Shown piece after piece: positions 31,617 to 43,564 of a stretch of DNA of 64,000 nucleotides. Source of the stretch: Arachis hypogaea (Eukaryota > Streptophyta > Magnoliopsida > Fabales > Fabaceae). The DNA lies in contig NC_092051.1 in the NCBI RefSeq assembly GCF_003086295.3, forward strand, positions 68,511,772 through 68,575,771, in the 5' to 3' direction. Positions within the stretch are counted from its first letter, which is position 1. Each line of letters starts with the position of its first letter. The notes under the pieces are model-generated. The model saw only the letters and a program-made list of their open reading frames with translations. It was not told the DNA's origin and did no database searches. Both the position numbers and the translations under genes were made by a program.

Positions 31617-31735
31617 AGGTGTGATCATACCAGCACTCATGCACCGGATCCCATTAGAACTCCGTAGTTATGCGTGCTTGGGCGAGAGTAGTACTAGGAT
31701 GGGTGACCTCCTGGGAAGTCCTCGTGATGCACTAT
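31617..31735 (+). rRNA. 5S rRNA unit 24
   Basis: Duplicate of unit 16; CCGTAGTTATGCG. Confidence 0.75.
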
Positions 31736-31926
31736 TTTTTTCTTTTTTTTTTTATACGTCGTGCTTACCCTCGTTCTTTAAACGACGCTACTTTGAATAT
31801 TTTAGCTAAAGCGAGCCTCAATGACCTGATTTTCGACAAGCTCGCACGGGCCCCGCAGGGCTTCGCAGCTCGACTTACCCTACGCCGCGAGGCATGCTTA
31901 TGATAATTTTGTGCACATACTTTAAT

Positions 31927-32045
31927 AGGTGCGATCATACCAGCACTAATGCACCGGATCCCAGTACAACTCCGCAGTTAAGCGTGCTTGGGTGAGAGTA
32001 GTACTAGGATGGGTTACCTCCTAGGAAGTCCTCGTGTTGCACCTC
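31927..32045 (+). rRNA. 5S rRNA unit 25
   Basis: Duplicate of unit 17, sharing CCCAGTACAACTCC. Confidence 0.78.
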
Positions 32046-32226
32046 TTTTTTTTTTACGTCGTGCTTACCCTCGTTCTTTAAACGACGCTATCTTGAATTG
32101 TTTAGCTAAAGCGAGCCTTAATGATCTGAATTTCGGCAAGCTCGCACGGGCCCCGCCGGGTTTCGCAGCTTGACTTACCCTGTGTCGAGAGACATGCTTA
32201 TGATAATTGTGTGCGCATACTTTAAT

Positions 32227-32345
32227 AGGTGCGATCATACCAGCACTCATGCACCGGATCCCATTAGAACTCCGCTGTGAAGCGTGCTTGAGCGAGAGTA
32301 GTACTAAGATGGGTGACCTCCTGTGAAGTCCGTGTGATGCAACAT
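32227..32345 (+). rRNA. 5S rRNA unit 26
   Basis: Gene and following spacer resemble unit 22 (CCGCTGTGAAGCG, CTGTGAAGTCCGTG). Marks the junction of the 2.4-kb and 907-bp duplications. Confidence 0.7.
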
Positions 32346-32523
32346 TTTTTTTACGTCGTACTTACCCTCGTTCTTTAAACGACGCTATCTTGAATAGTTT
32401 AGCTAAGGCGAGCCTCAATGACCTGATTTTCGACAAGCTCGTACGGGCCCCGCAGGGCTTCGCAGCTCGACTTACCCTATGTCGCTAGACATGCTTTTGA
32501 TAATTGTGTGCGCATACTTTAAT

Positions 32524-32642
32524 AGGTGTGATCATACCAGCACTCATGCACCGGATCCCATTAGAACTCCGTAGTTATGCGTGCTTGGGCGAGAGTAGTA
32601 CTAGGATGGGTGACCTCCTGGGAAGTCCTCGTGATGCACTAT
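32524..32642 (+). rRNA. 5S rRNA unit 27
   Basis: Copy of unit 24 at offset 907, preceded by a unit-23-type spacer (GTCGCTAGACATGC), so it is a recombinant. Confidence 0.75.
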
Positions 32643-32833
32643 TTTTTTCTTTTTTTTTTTATACGTCGTGCTTACCCTCGTTCTTTAAACGACGCTACTT
32701 TGAATATTTTAGCTAAAGCGAGCCTCAATGACCTGATTTTCGACAAGCTCGCACGGGCCCCGCAGGGCTTCGCAGCTCGACTTACCCTACGCCGCGAGGC
32801 ATGCTTATGATAATTTTGTGCGCATACTTTAAT

Positions 32834-32952
32834 AGGTGCGATCATACCAGCACTAATGCACCGGATCCCAGTACAACTCCGCAGTTAAGCGTGCTTGGGT
32901 GAGAGTAGTACTAGGATGGGTTACCTCCTAGGAAGTCCTCGTGTTGCACCTC
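32834..32952 (+). rRNA. 5S rRNA unit 28
   Basis: Copy of unit 25 at offset 907. Confidence 0.78.
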
Positions 32953-33133
32953 TTTTTTTTTTACGTCGTGCTTACCCTCGTTCTTTAAACGACGCTATCT
33001 TGAATTGTTTAGCTAAAGCGAGCCTTAATGATCTGAATTTCGGCAAGCTCGCACGGGCCCCGCCGGGTTTCGCAGCTTGACTTACCCTATTTCGAGAGAC
33101 ATGCTTATGATAATTGTGTGCGCATACTTTAAT

Positions 33134-33252
33134 AGGTGCGATCATACCAGCACTGTTGCACCGGATCCCAACAGAACTTTGCAGTTAAGCGTGCTTGGGC
33201 GAGAGTTGTACTAGGATGGGTGACCTCCTGGGAAGTCCTCGGGTTGCACCTC
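33134..33252 (+). rRNA. 5S rRNA unit 29
   Basis: GTTGCACC/CCCAACAG class with ACTTTGCAG; consensus ends. Confidence 0.8.
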
Positions 33253-33432
33253 TTTTTTTTTACGTTGTTCTTACCTTCGTTCTTTAAACGACCCTATCTT
33301 GAATAGTGTAGCTAAAACGAGCCTCAATGACCTGATTTTCGGCAAGCTCGCACGGGCCCCGCAGGGCTTCGCAGCTCGACTTACCCTACGTCGAGAGACA
33401 TGCTTATGATAATTGTGTGCGCATACTTTTAT

Positions 33433-33551
33433 AGGTGTGATCATACCATCACTCATGCACCGGATCCCATTAGAACTCCGCAGTTAAGCGTGCTTGACCG
33501 AGAGTAGTACTAAGATGGGTGACCTCCTGGGAAGTCCTTGTGATGCAACAT
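33433..33551 (+). rRNA. 5S rRNA unit 30
   Basis: AGGTGTGATC start, ATGCAACAT end; TTGACCGAGAG. Confidence 0.7.
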
Positions 33552-33729
33552 TTTTTTTATGTCGTGCTTACCCTCGTTCTTTAAATGACGCTATCTTGAA
33601 TAGTTTAGCTAAAGCGAGCCTCAATGACCTGATTTTCGACAAGCTCGTATGGGCCCCGCAGGGCTTCGCAGCTCAACTTTCCCTACGTCGCGGGACATGC
33701 TTATGATAATTGTGTGCGCATACTTTAAT

Positions 33730-33848
33730 AGGTGCGACCATACCAGCACTAATGCACCGGATCCCATCAGAACTCCGCAGTTAAGCGTGCTTGGGCGAGA
33801 GTAGTACTAGGATGGCCGTCCTCCTGGGAAGTCCTCGTGTTGTACCTC
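33730..33848 (+). rRNA. 5S rRNA unit 31
   Basis: Near consensus; GGTGCGACC start, ATGGCCGTCC in box C, end TTGTACCTC. Confidence 0.85.
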
Positions 33849-34028
33849 TTTTTTTTTACGTCGTGCTTACCCTCATTCTTTAAACGACGCTATCTTGAAT
33901 TGTTTAGCTAAAACGAGCCTCAATGACCTGATTTTCGACAAGTTCGCACGATCCCCGCAGGGTTTCGCATCTCAACTTACCCTATGTCGCAAGACATGAT
34001 TATGATAATTGTGTGCGCATACCTTAAT

Positions 34029-34147
34029 AGGTGCGATCATACCAGCACTAATGCACTGGATCCCATCAGAACACCGCAGTTAAGCGTGCTTTGGCGAGAG
34101 TAGTATTGGGATGGGTGATCTCCTGGGAAGTCCTCGAGTTGCACCTC
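34029..34147 (+). rRNA. 5S rRNA unit 32
   Basis: Near consensus with intact ends; ACACCGCAG and GTATTGGGATGGGTGATC. Its long interrupted T tract matches units 3 and 7. Confidence 0.88.
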
Positions 34148-34241
34148 TTTTTTCTTTTTTTTTTCTTTTTTTTTTAAGTCGTGCTTACCCTCGTTCTTTA
34201 AACGACGCTATCTTGAATTGTTTAGCTAAAGTGTGCCTTAA

Positions 34242-35035
34242 CACTACAAAAAAAAGGTCTATGGTCACGGTGAAAAACCGTGACCATAGCTAGTAAAAAG
34301 GGTGACCGTAGGTCTATGGTCACGGTTTTTGACCTATGGTCACGGTTTTTCCGCCGTGGCCTATTCTCTCGTGGCCATAGACCTATGGTCACGGTTTTTA
34401 TATCTATGGTCACGGTTTCTATGGTCACGGTTGTAATGTTCAAATTCTAGCACTTTAGGCCACGTTTTTTTACCGTGACCATAGCCTTATCTATGGTCAC
34501 GGTTTTCACCGTGACCATTGTCTCTATGGTCACCCCTTCCCAAAACCGTGACCATAGCCTTATCTATGGTCACAGCTTTGGCCGTGACCAAAGCCTCTAT
34601 GGTCACCCCACCAAAAACCGTGGCCATAGCCTTAGCTATGGTCACGATTTTAGCCGTGACCATGGCCCCTATGGCCACCCCTCATTAAACCGTGACCATA
34701 GCCTTATCTATGGTCACGGTTTTGGCCGTGACCATAGCCTCTATGGTCACCCCTCACCAAAACTGTGACCATAGCCTTATCTATGGTCACCCCTAACCAA
34801 AACCGTGACCATAGCCTTATCTATGGTCACAGTTTTAACCGTGACCATAGCCCCTATGGTCACCCCTTCCTTAAACCGTGGCCATAGCCTTATCTATGGT
34901 CACAGTTTTTCGCCATGACCATAGCCTCTATGGTTACCCCACCTTGACCATGAACATAGCCTTATCTATGGTCACGGTTTTCACTGTGGCCATAGCTTAT
35001 CTATGGTCACAGTTTTTACCGTGACCATAGCCTGT
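34242..35035. repeat. Left subterminal repeats of outer CACTA
   Basis: Dense alternation of CTATGGTCACGG and CCGTGACCATAG, many pairs forming short inverted repeats. Such arrays in CACTA elements are the binding sites of the transposase. Apparent ORFs across it (GHSFGRD-like repeats) are artefacts of the repeat. Confidence 0.88.
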
Positions 35036-37614
35036 TTTATGTTATGAGATTTAATTTTTTTAAAATCATAATCACATCCCAAAATGATGATAATCACAAA
35101 ATAAATCTAAAAATGAAAAATTTGATAAATCCAAATCATAAAAGTTTCATTAAAAATTAGATATTCATTACATCACTAATCAAAATAGAGTGTAATTTAT
35201 CCATTACATATAATATCGGATAAAGTCTCTTATCAAAAAGTAAAGAACACATCAAAATAATACATTTAGATAACCAAACTCATTATAAGACACATCTCAT
35301 CTTATACAGGGTGCCACAACAACTAGTCAACTCCTTTTGTCTTTACGAGTCCAAAAAAATTATCCTGTATACAAAATAAAACAAAAAATTCCTCGTAAAG
35401 AACATTCAAGAGTAGGTAAACAAAATAATCAATTAACAAATATTAATCCTAAATTAATATAAAATACAAAATAATTTCTATTTTAAACTTCCTGTCTTAA
35501 AATGAGACATAATCAAGCATGTTCTGGAAAATATTTACAATTTAGCAATTAAAGATTTTACATATCAATAATTATAAAATATCTTGGAAAACACAGAGCT
35601 ATTTGAAAAATCAAAGAAAATAGATACAAAAACTTTTAAAATGTTTACACACTAATCACATAAATAAAGTTGATGCATGACCTCTGAAAAATAAATAAAA
35701 TTAAAATTCCTAATCTATCATTAAGACAAAAAATAGTGATATCATATCATCTACATGATATTTATAAAGTGATGTGTTCAATCAAAATGATTTAGTAGTC
35801 CCCATATATATTTCTTTGGTAAAATTGGAATGAGAAATTTTCATGCAAAAATTTACTCTTAGTGCTTAAATTCATCACTGTTACAACTCATTATATTCAC
35901 CCTTTTGTTTAGTGTAAAACCTTGCTATTACCAATTTCAGAAGAAACAAGAAATGCTAATCCCTAGGTTAGTTCAAAAAACCCTAAATTCACGGACAGTC
36001 CCAACAAATAACCATCCTACAAGCATACCAAACAAGTTGTTTATTGCTGCACTGAAAAATTGAAAACACAGAAATTTTCACTGAGAACTAGCCATAAGGA
36101 TTCACATTTGAGAACAAGGGAATCTGCTACTTGACTAAATTTGGACATAATCTCCTTTAAAAATAGGACTTAGCCACCCTTACGGGTTCCTTCTTTCTCA
36201 ACATTTCATCAGCCTCTTTCAGTAGTTGCCACAACAATATATATTCTCAAAAATATTTGATAATAGTATAGAAAATCTATTTCTTAAATTCCATATCCAA
36301 AATAATTGCCAACACAACTTGGCAGCCTGATTTCCATTTTGTTTTTAAAATATCAAATGAATTCGGAATCACGCAAACTTTATATCCATGCGACCGTCTT
36401 GGATTGAGCTTTCTATTAAACTAAAAATCATAATTTTTTGCTGACTCTAGATTCGGGAATATAAGCAAAACCATGACTGCTCTGCAGTGTTTTAAATCCA
36501 GAAGACAGCAGCAGCGTACAACATTCGAAATTTCATAGAAAATCCAAATTAAATTCAACCACCTTCAAAATTTATGTGATTAAATATAACTTATTCAAAT
36601 TTCTTTCTCAATTGGTTCCAGGGTCATACCATTTTTAATGAAGGAGTTACGTAGCTTGGAAGTTAGTTAATTTTTTGCTGAAGTCTGTTTTACAAATCAT
36701 TGAACATAACCTCTTCCAAGTCCCATAACTCACTTACTAAAATATGGAAAACCCTGAAATTTGAATCATATATACTAAAAATACTCAAATTTCACCTCCA
36801 ATTGGTTGCATCTCAATATCATTCCAGAATTAAAAATTATGAAGCCTCAAATTTACTGACTTAGAAAACAAAGCCTGACTTTTACTGCATAATACATCTT
36901 TCTCTGTAAATCCAAATCTTTAAAACCACAACTATAACCATTCTAAATTTTTATGAAATTAAATTATTAGGACCAAAATTTCATTTAAAATTGGTTCCAT
37001 TTCAAAATTCAAACTGCAGAATTTCTAATAGAGGAATCAAGTTGCTGCTGTGTTAAACGTTCTGCAGAAAAACCGGATTTGACATCCCCAATTCAAAAAT
37101 TCACCATAAATCATAATCTTAATTAAAAAGTCTCAAATTTATCAGTTTAGTTTCTTATATCCCCAAGTTTAACCCAGACTTAGTCTCATGCAATTCCAAT
37201 CATTACGTAAGTAGTTATAGCTTTTCAAAGTTTCTGACTTCGTTTAAAATTATGCAGAAAATCATATTTTAGAGTTTGACTTTGAAAAATCATAACTAAT
37301 TCTCTAGTTGATACGAAACCTTAAAAATTGAATTTTCACAATTACACTTAACATAATTTACTTAACATTTAAATTCTTATAATTTCAGTCACTATAGAGT
37401 TACTAAATCACTTTCAAAGTTGCTGTTTTATTTCAAGAGAACCTGATTTTCAGCAAACCATTTAGTATTCAAAATCCAACCCTTCAATACCCCTCAAAAC
37501 CAATTCCAAATCAACCACCAACCAAGTTCATTAACATTACAATATACCAAATAACAGCTCAACGGCAATAAATCCAACATAACCCATTAAAATTCAGAAA
37601 TTCTCAACAATTAG
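35036..37614. other. AT-rich interior of outer CACTA, no gene seen
   Basis: About 2.6 kb of AT-rich sequence with no ORF above 60 codons and no recognisable exon. Several phrases such as CAATTGGTTCCA and AAATCATAA recur loosely. It ends at the TAG target of the inner CACTA. Confidence 0.7.
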
Positions 37615-37976
37615 CACTACAAGAAAAAAGGCCTATGGCCACATTTTTTTTTGCTACGCTTTAAAAGCGTGGCCAAAAGTGGTCTATGACCACGCTTTTA
37701 TGAGGGTGGCGATTGTATAGAGATTTAGCCACATTTTTTTTGCTACGCTTCAAAAGCGTGGCGAAAAGGATCAATGGCCACGCTTTTATGAGGGTGGCAA
37801 TTGATGCGAGATTTGGCTACGTTTTTTTTGCCACGCTTAAAAAGCGTAGCCATAGAGAGAAACCGGCACGCTTTTAAAGCATAGCGACAGGGGTTTACTA
37901 TTGTGGCGTTTTAAAAGTGTAGCCGTTTCCAAAAAGCCTTTTGCCACGCTTCAAAAGCGTGGCCAAAAGACTCCCC
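37615..37976. repeat. Left subterminal repeats of inner CACTA
   Basis: Repeated GCCACGCTTTTAAAAGCGTGGC-like motifs in both orientations after the terminal inverted repeat. Likely transposase-binding region. Confidence 0.85.
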
Positions 37977-38371
37977 CAAAAAAAATTTTCAAAGAGCTCG
38001 TACCCTTCAAATTAAAATGTCTTAAAGTTATAACTTCAAATTAAAATCTTTTAACGAGCTCGCTCCTTCTTCATTCAAAGACCCTAAGCCCAAACTCCTC
38101 TTTCAAACATTAAGCACCATTTCGTTCAGAAGATAACCCTAAGCCCTCTCTTCATCGTGCCTCACCCTCACCCTAACTCCGCGACGACGACCTCCGTGAA
38201 GAACATCGCTGCGCTCGCAATGCCTCCGCCGGAAATCCCTCTTCCGGCGCCCCTAACCCTCCTTCTGTGGTGATTCTCTCATGCGGTGACTCCCTCTGCT
38301 CACTTGCCGTCGCAAACCCGCCGTCGATGCTCCCTTTGCCGCTGCTTCCTTCCGTCACTGCAAACCCCTAA
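37977..38371 (+). other. C-rich, first-exon-like segment in inner CACTA
   Basis: C-rich sequence from about 38050, unlike its AT-rich surroundings, resembling a 5' untranslated region and first exon (ATGCCTCCGCCGG at 38219). It is interrupted at 38371 by the solo LTR and continues at 40684-40760 up to a possible GGTAAG donor. Could be the 5' end of a captured gene. No product recognised. Confidence 0.4.
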
Positions 38372-40678
38372 TGATGAGATATTTTGGAGGAAAAATAAAT
38401 TTCTCCCAAAACACACAAATCTAACCGGCAAGTGCACCGGGTCGCATCAAGTAATAAAAACTCACGGGAGTGAGGTCGATCCCACAGGGATTGATGGATC
38501 AAGCAATTTTAGTGGATGATTAGTTTAGTCAAGCTAACATTGAGTGGTTGGGTGAAATTTTGAGAGCAGAATGTAAAATGCAGAGAATTTAAAGTTGCAG
38601 AAAATAAATGTGCAGAAACTTAAAGTGCAAGAAAAGTAAATTGCAGAAATTTAAATTGCAAGAAATGTAAATTGCATTAAATGTAAAGGGAATTGGGAAT
38701 TGGATTTGCAGAAATTAAACAAGGAAAAGTTAAATTGCAACAAGCAAATAAGTAAAAGATGGATTTGATTGATTCGGAACCAAAACAGAAATGTAAATAA
38801 ACATGAAAAGCAATAAACAGAGAATGTAAAATTGGAATTAAGATCTCAGGACCCAAGAGACTAGATAACCAAGTCTAGATCTCAATGCCTTCCTAGATCC
38901 AACAAGAACAATTGCAAGAGAAATTAAAGAAAAGTAAATTGCAGAAGCCAAGAGAAGGTGAAGTAGTAAACAGGAATGGAAATTCAATTGTGCAGAGAAA
39001 GTAAACAAGAAAATTCTCAAGGTAAGATTGAAACAGAATTTCTTCAATTCTCCACCCAAGATTCAAAACAAAGAAAATTAAAGAGAGAGCTCTCAAATTC
39101 TAGTGCTCCCTAGTGGAGCCAGCCTCCTTACAAATATGAAGATGATGCCTTATATAGGCTTTACAAAATGGAAATGAAAATGAAATTAAAAACAAATTAC
39201 AATTAAATGAAATTCCTATTTTATCTATTTCTTGTGCCTTTGAGTGATGATCATTTGGGCCCTTGCTCTTGATGGAATTGGGTTGATAAAGGCCTTGGTT
39301 GATTGCTCTTGGAGTTTGAGGTAGAACCAAAGTGAACCAATTGAACCGGGTTTGAGGTTAGTCAAAGTTGGACCTAAAGTTTGAGCCAAAGTTAACTTTT
39401 CACATCAGCAAACACAATCTGCTGGTATGGACGTTGGTGCCAACGTTAGGGGTCTAACTTTGACCCTAACGTTGGCAATGCCTTGTGCACATTTATGGCG
39501 CCAACTTTGTCCTCTTGTCATGTTGCCAATTTTATGCCCAATATAGACTATCATATATGGTTGGAAAGCTCTGAATGTCATCTTTCTAACCCACTTGGAA
39601 TCACTTCAATTGGACATCTACAACTCAAGTTATGATCATTTGAAGAGGGCATGGTCGCTGGCTTTGGTGTGCAGCGTTTGAGGTAACGTTAGCCCTCAAA
39701 CGTTGGCGAAAACGCCAGTTCTGGAGGCTCAAATGTATTGTCCACCCCATACTATTATACATTGTTGGAAAGCCCTGGATGTCTACTTTCCAATGCCGTT
39801 GGGAGCACATTATTTGGAGCTCTACAGCTCGAGTTATACTCCTTTGAAGGTGCAGAGGTCAGTTGGCCTCACTGCAGGTTGCCACCATGTTCGTTTATGC
39901 ACATTGCGGGGCAGTTTTCTCCCTCAATTTTAGTGTCCACCATGCAGTTCCATATATGCTTGGAAAGCTCTTGATTCCTACTTTCCAATGCTTCTTGAAT
40001 CACCTCATTTGGAGCTCTGTAGCTCAAGTTATTCTTGTTGGAAGTATACCCCTTGTATGCCTTGTGGTGTGTGGCGCCAACGTTAGCCTCCAAGTTAGGG
40101 GGCTAACGTTGGCGCAAACGTTGGTGCCCAGGGGAGATCTTCTCAAGTTCCAACGTTAGCCTCCAAGTTAGGGGGCTAACGTTGGGGCTAACGTTGGCCC
40201 TTCTCCCTTTGTAATTCATGTGCCAACGTTAGCCTCCAAGTTAGGGGGCTAACGTTGGCACAAACGTGGGATGGCCAGGGAGGAAATTTCAAGTTCCAAC
40301 GTTAGCCTCCAAGTTAGGGGGCTAACGTTGGGGCTAACTTCTTGCTTCCTGGTTCAATTTCACTTATTCCATTGTCCTCTCTTCACTCCTAGCCATTCCT
40401 CTTTGCTTCAACCTTTCTCCAAGCTTTCTTCACCTATCATTAATCAACCAAACTCATCAAAGCTATGCTCAAAATCATGAGATATTCATTCTTTCATAAT
40501 ATGCAACAAATATAGCACAAAACCTCATGAAATAGCATGAATTCATACATGGTTGATTAAATCAAAGGAAACATGAAAATCTACCCAATTGGCTTGCTTA
40601 TGGCTCAAGAAAGTGCATAATTCAATTGAAAACAAAAGAAAAAGGCTAGTTAAAATAGGCTAAGATGACTTGTCATCA
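38372..40678 (-). mobile_element. Solo LTR with perfect CCTAA duplication
   Basis: 2,307 bp, TGATGA at each end (on the minus strand TGATGACAAG...CTCATCA), flanked by CCTAA at 38367-38371 and 40679-40683. No internal coding region or primer-binding site is present, so it is best explained by recombination between the two LTRs of a full element. On the minus strand its end region carries the GGGATCGACCTCACTCCCGTGAG-like sequence typical of legume Ty3/Gypsy LTRs (from memory). Short ORFs inside are not genes. Confidence 0.88.
40077..40331. repeat. Four hairpin modules in the solo LTR
   Basis: Perfect 12-bp inverted repeats CCAACGTTAGCC/GGCTAACGTTGG around a 12-nt loop at 40077-40112, 40150-40185, 40223-40258 and 40296-40331 (period 73). 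Same modules at 1-178. Confidence 0.9.
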
Positions 40679-40683
40679 CCTAA

Positions 40684-41106
40684 CCCCTTCCGCGCCGCTC
40701 CCTTTTTCGTGCAGGCCAGGGCCCCTTCCATCGATGCTTCATTGCTGGTTTTGAGAGTTGGTAAGCCCTATTTATTAAAGTCTGTAATCAAACCAGATAA
40801 CAAAAGAGAGTTGAAGTTTAATTTAAGTAGCAAGTCTCTGTAATCAAATCAGTGCATATGAGTTGGTTGTGGTTGTGTTGTGTTGAATGTGTTAGTTGAA
40901 TTGATTTTTTTTTGGTTAATATTATTTTTGGGTGCTATGGAATTATCGAATAGAACAGAACTGATGTTATTAAACTCTGAATTGATTTATTAAAATCTTC
41001 TTTCTCTTTCTTTCGGTAGATTCTGTCCTTGTTTTTCTTCAAAATGTCCACTTTCTTTATTATTATCATTTTGGTTATTGTTAATTTGTGGTTGCAATTC
41101 TTTTAG
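40684..41106 (+). other. Exon-like end and intron-like sequence before the RAE1-like exons
   Basis: C-rich sequence to about 40760, then a GTAAGCC donor-like site and T-rich intron-like sequence ending TTCTTTTAG at 41106. Confidence 0.4.
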
Positions 41107-41780
41107 GTAACCCAGCCGCCTGGTGATTCAATTTCCAGCCTTTGTTTCAGTCCCAGGGCCAATTTTGTTGTCGCTATTTCATGGGATAACCAGGTTTGAG
41201 TTTGACTTGGATATTAGGGCATATTTTTTTGTTAATGTTTTGTGTTATTTCTATTTTTTAATGTTAGTTCACAAAAGAAAAATTGTCACAATGTTATCTT
41301 TTTGGTGTTTCTTGCTTTTACGATTAACTTCTCAAACTGAAAGGGATATGATGTTTTTTATAATTAGTATTAGAAAGAAGAAATGGTGACAGAAAATACT
41401 TCTGAAACTAAACTAGCTCTTTAAATTTATGTGAAGAAAAGGCTCTTATGTTGTGTTTAATTGTTTGATAGACAAATGTTTTTTTTTTTTGGTGAATTTC
41501 TTTTGTCAATATCGTAGGTTCGATGTTGGGAGGTTGCAAGGAATGGAACTGTTATCAACAGCACACCCAAGGCTTCAACATCTCATGACCAACCAGTAAT
41601 GAATTTCAGCTCATTTTATTAAAAAAAAAAGAAAAAGAAAAAATTATTATTAGTGGTATTACTGAAAATTTCTTTTGAACTGAGATGGCATTATAATTAA
41701 TGTTCTCTTTTATTGTTTAAGGTTTTGTGCTCCACTTAGAAGGATGATGGAACACCGGTTTTCTCCGGAGGCTGTGACAA
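41107..41780 (+). pseudogene. RAE1: Captured RAE1-like gene fragment (three exons)
   Basis: Three exons with GT/AG borders: 41107-41193 (QPPGDSISSLCFSPRANF, then SWDNQ), 41518-41595 (VRCWEVARNG..., then KASTSHDQP) and 41722-41780 (VLCST, then KDDGTPVFSGGCDK). They match the first WD repeats of plant RAE1, the nuclear-pore mRNA-export factor, in order and phase. A TAG at 41737-41739 replaces an expected sense codon. The start and the remaining WD repeats are absent, so this is a transduplicated fragment, not the working gene. Confidence 0.8.
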
Positions 41781-43564
41781 GTAAGTCAAGATGTGGCTGC
41801 TTTGGATCTAGTTTTCTTTCTAGTTTTGGTAGTTGATCCAAGTTTTGTTTTTAATGCGTAAAAAAGGTTTTGTTTTTGTTAAGTTTTTTTTTGTGACTCT
41901 GTTTTATCAAGTTTTAACGCTGATTAATCACTTGACCAAAAAAAAAAGCTGATTAATCCACCTAAAATGAGGCATGGCGCCAAAATTTAAGAAATGATGT
42001 ATGAAAGCAGAATTCAGAAAAAGCAGTTCCTGACCAAAACAAATAAAAGAAAAGCAGTTAAAGTTGGCTGATTTTGATTGTGTTGCAGAAATATTTACCT
42101 CTTGAGGAAGGTGCCAAAGTACATAGCCATATATGTGAAGAGTAGGGTGAAATAAATCAAATCATGTGAAATTATCTTATTTGAGTGTATCTGATCCAAA
42201 TTCACATGCTGCTATATATGGTAAAGAGTAAAGACAAATACATTGTAGGGGTATATACTATACTATATACACATGATTTGAACCTTTGCTTTTCTATTCC
42301 AATGGGGCCATGGGGTACGGTCCTCCAAAGTAGACCTCCCTCCCTTCTTAAACCTAATTATCATAACCACGTAATGTATGAAATATACATGTATTTGTCT
42401 GTGAGTTGATTTTATTAGATTACTTTATAGCATAAATATGACCTTGGATATGCCGTTGCTAGGATCCCAGGAACAAATATATACTATGCACTCTTGTCCT
42501 TTAACATGAGACACTTTTCACGTTATGCCGACAGTTATATCCACCTTATAGGGAATCATCTTATTTTCAACATTCTAAGCTAAATTTGGAAAAATGTTCA
42601 GTGTGTATCGTTATTTTTTTTAGTTTCTATATGTTTGGAGCGCAAATAATACATTGTGTTGTTGCTTAATGATAAATTCATAATAATAATGTGACTAATA
42701 ATGTATAAATCAAATATATAACTTCAAAACATTTAGTTTAAACAAGTTAATGTACTATGAATAATGATCACTTAATCATTTTCTTCAGAGTGGTCATTTA
42801 TATATATAATTATTTATATGTTTATTTAATAATTTTAAATTTTTAAAAAATAGAATTTCATAATAATTCTCTGTCGTATTAATAAAAAAATTCCCTTCCT
42901 TATATCATTTCGATTCTCTCTGTCGGCTCACTGCTACTTTATAGAGAGAGACCTCCATATCTCATTACTGTGCTTTCTCTCAATCTTTAATGTACTTTTT
43001 TTTATATTAGAACTAATATTATATATGTCTAATCTAATGAATAAGGTATATAATATGTACGTGTATCTATCACTAACACAATATTATCCCGTAATAACCT
43101 AACATATACCAATTCATATTTATATTGTCCATTATTTTAAGTGCATTATTAGATTCCCTTTTTTATTAAAAAAAATCAATTGAAATTTCATGGTGGGTGA
43201 TGACTAAGATGATATTCAGAGAAACAGTTTTGCTTTCAATGTGTGATGATGAATAAAAGTTCTATCTTATCAGGGAGCTAGGAAGGGGAAATTATTTGAG
43301 AATCTAAAACAATTAGAAAAGATCATTGTCATGCATATTACAAGGACATAATCACTTTTAGGTTTAGGGTTTATTTTCTGGTGGCTAAAAAATGTTAGTG
43401 ATGAAATTCTATCTTTCAACCATGTCATATGAAAAACTTTCAAGCTTGATTAGACTGTAATTTTCATTTTTGTCTCCCTTATTCAATTTTCTCTATTGCA
43501 AATTAAATAAACACTAGATTAGTTAGATCTTAGGTGTAATAATGCTTGTGTCTATGGTTTTCAG
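41781..43564. other. AT-rich intron-like stretch, no gene seen
   Basis: Between the RAE1-like and the unidentified captured exons. AT-rich with TATATA runs near 42790-43130. No ORF or exon could be supported. Confidence 0.6.

Larger units (their letters stand above)
27224..34241 (+). repeat. 5S rDNA array, block C (end of unit 9 to unit 32)
   Basis: Twenty-three complete units plus the 3' end of unit 9, spacings 297-310 bp. Units 10-17 and 18-25 are two copies of one 2.4-kb segment. Units 24-25 and 27-28 are related by a 907-bp duplication. The last spacer is interrupted at 34241 by the outer CACTA. Confidence 0.95.

Noticed and set aside
34475..34768. Regular repeat with GHS...GRD translation, possibly a repeat protein or CRISPR-like array
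   Set aside because: It is the subterminal repeat of a CACTA element; repeat length and spacers are imperfect and no cas genes exist in this plant nuclear DNA.
39625..40159. Several 60-98-residue ORFs in the solo LTR
   Set aside because: Overlapping on both strands inside an LTR with hairpin modules; no coding signature.
41123..41389. 88-residue ORF over the first RAE1-like exon
   Set aside because: It is in a different frame from the WD-repeat match and runs into the intron; a shadow.
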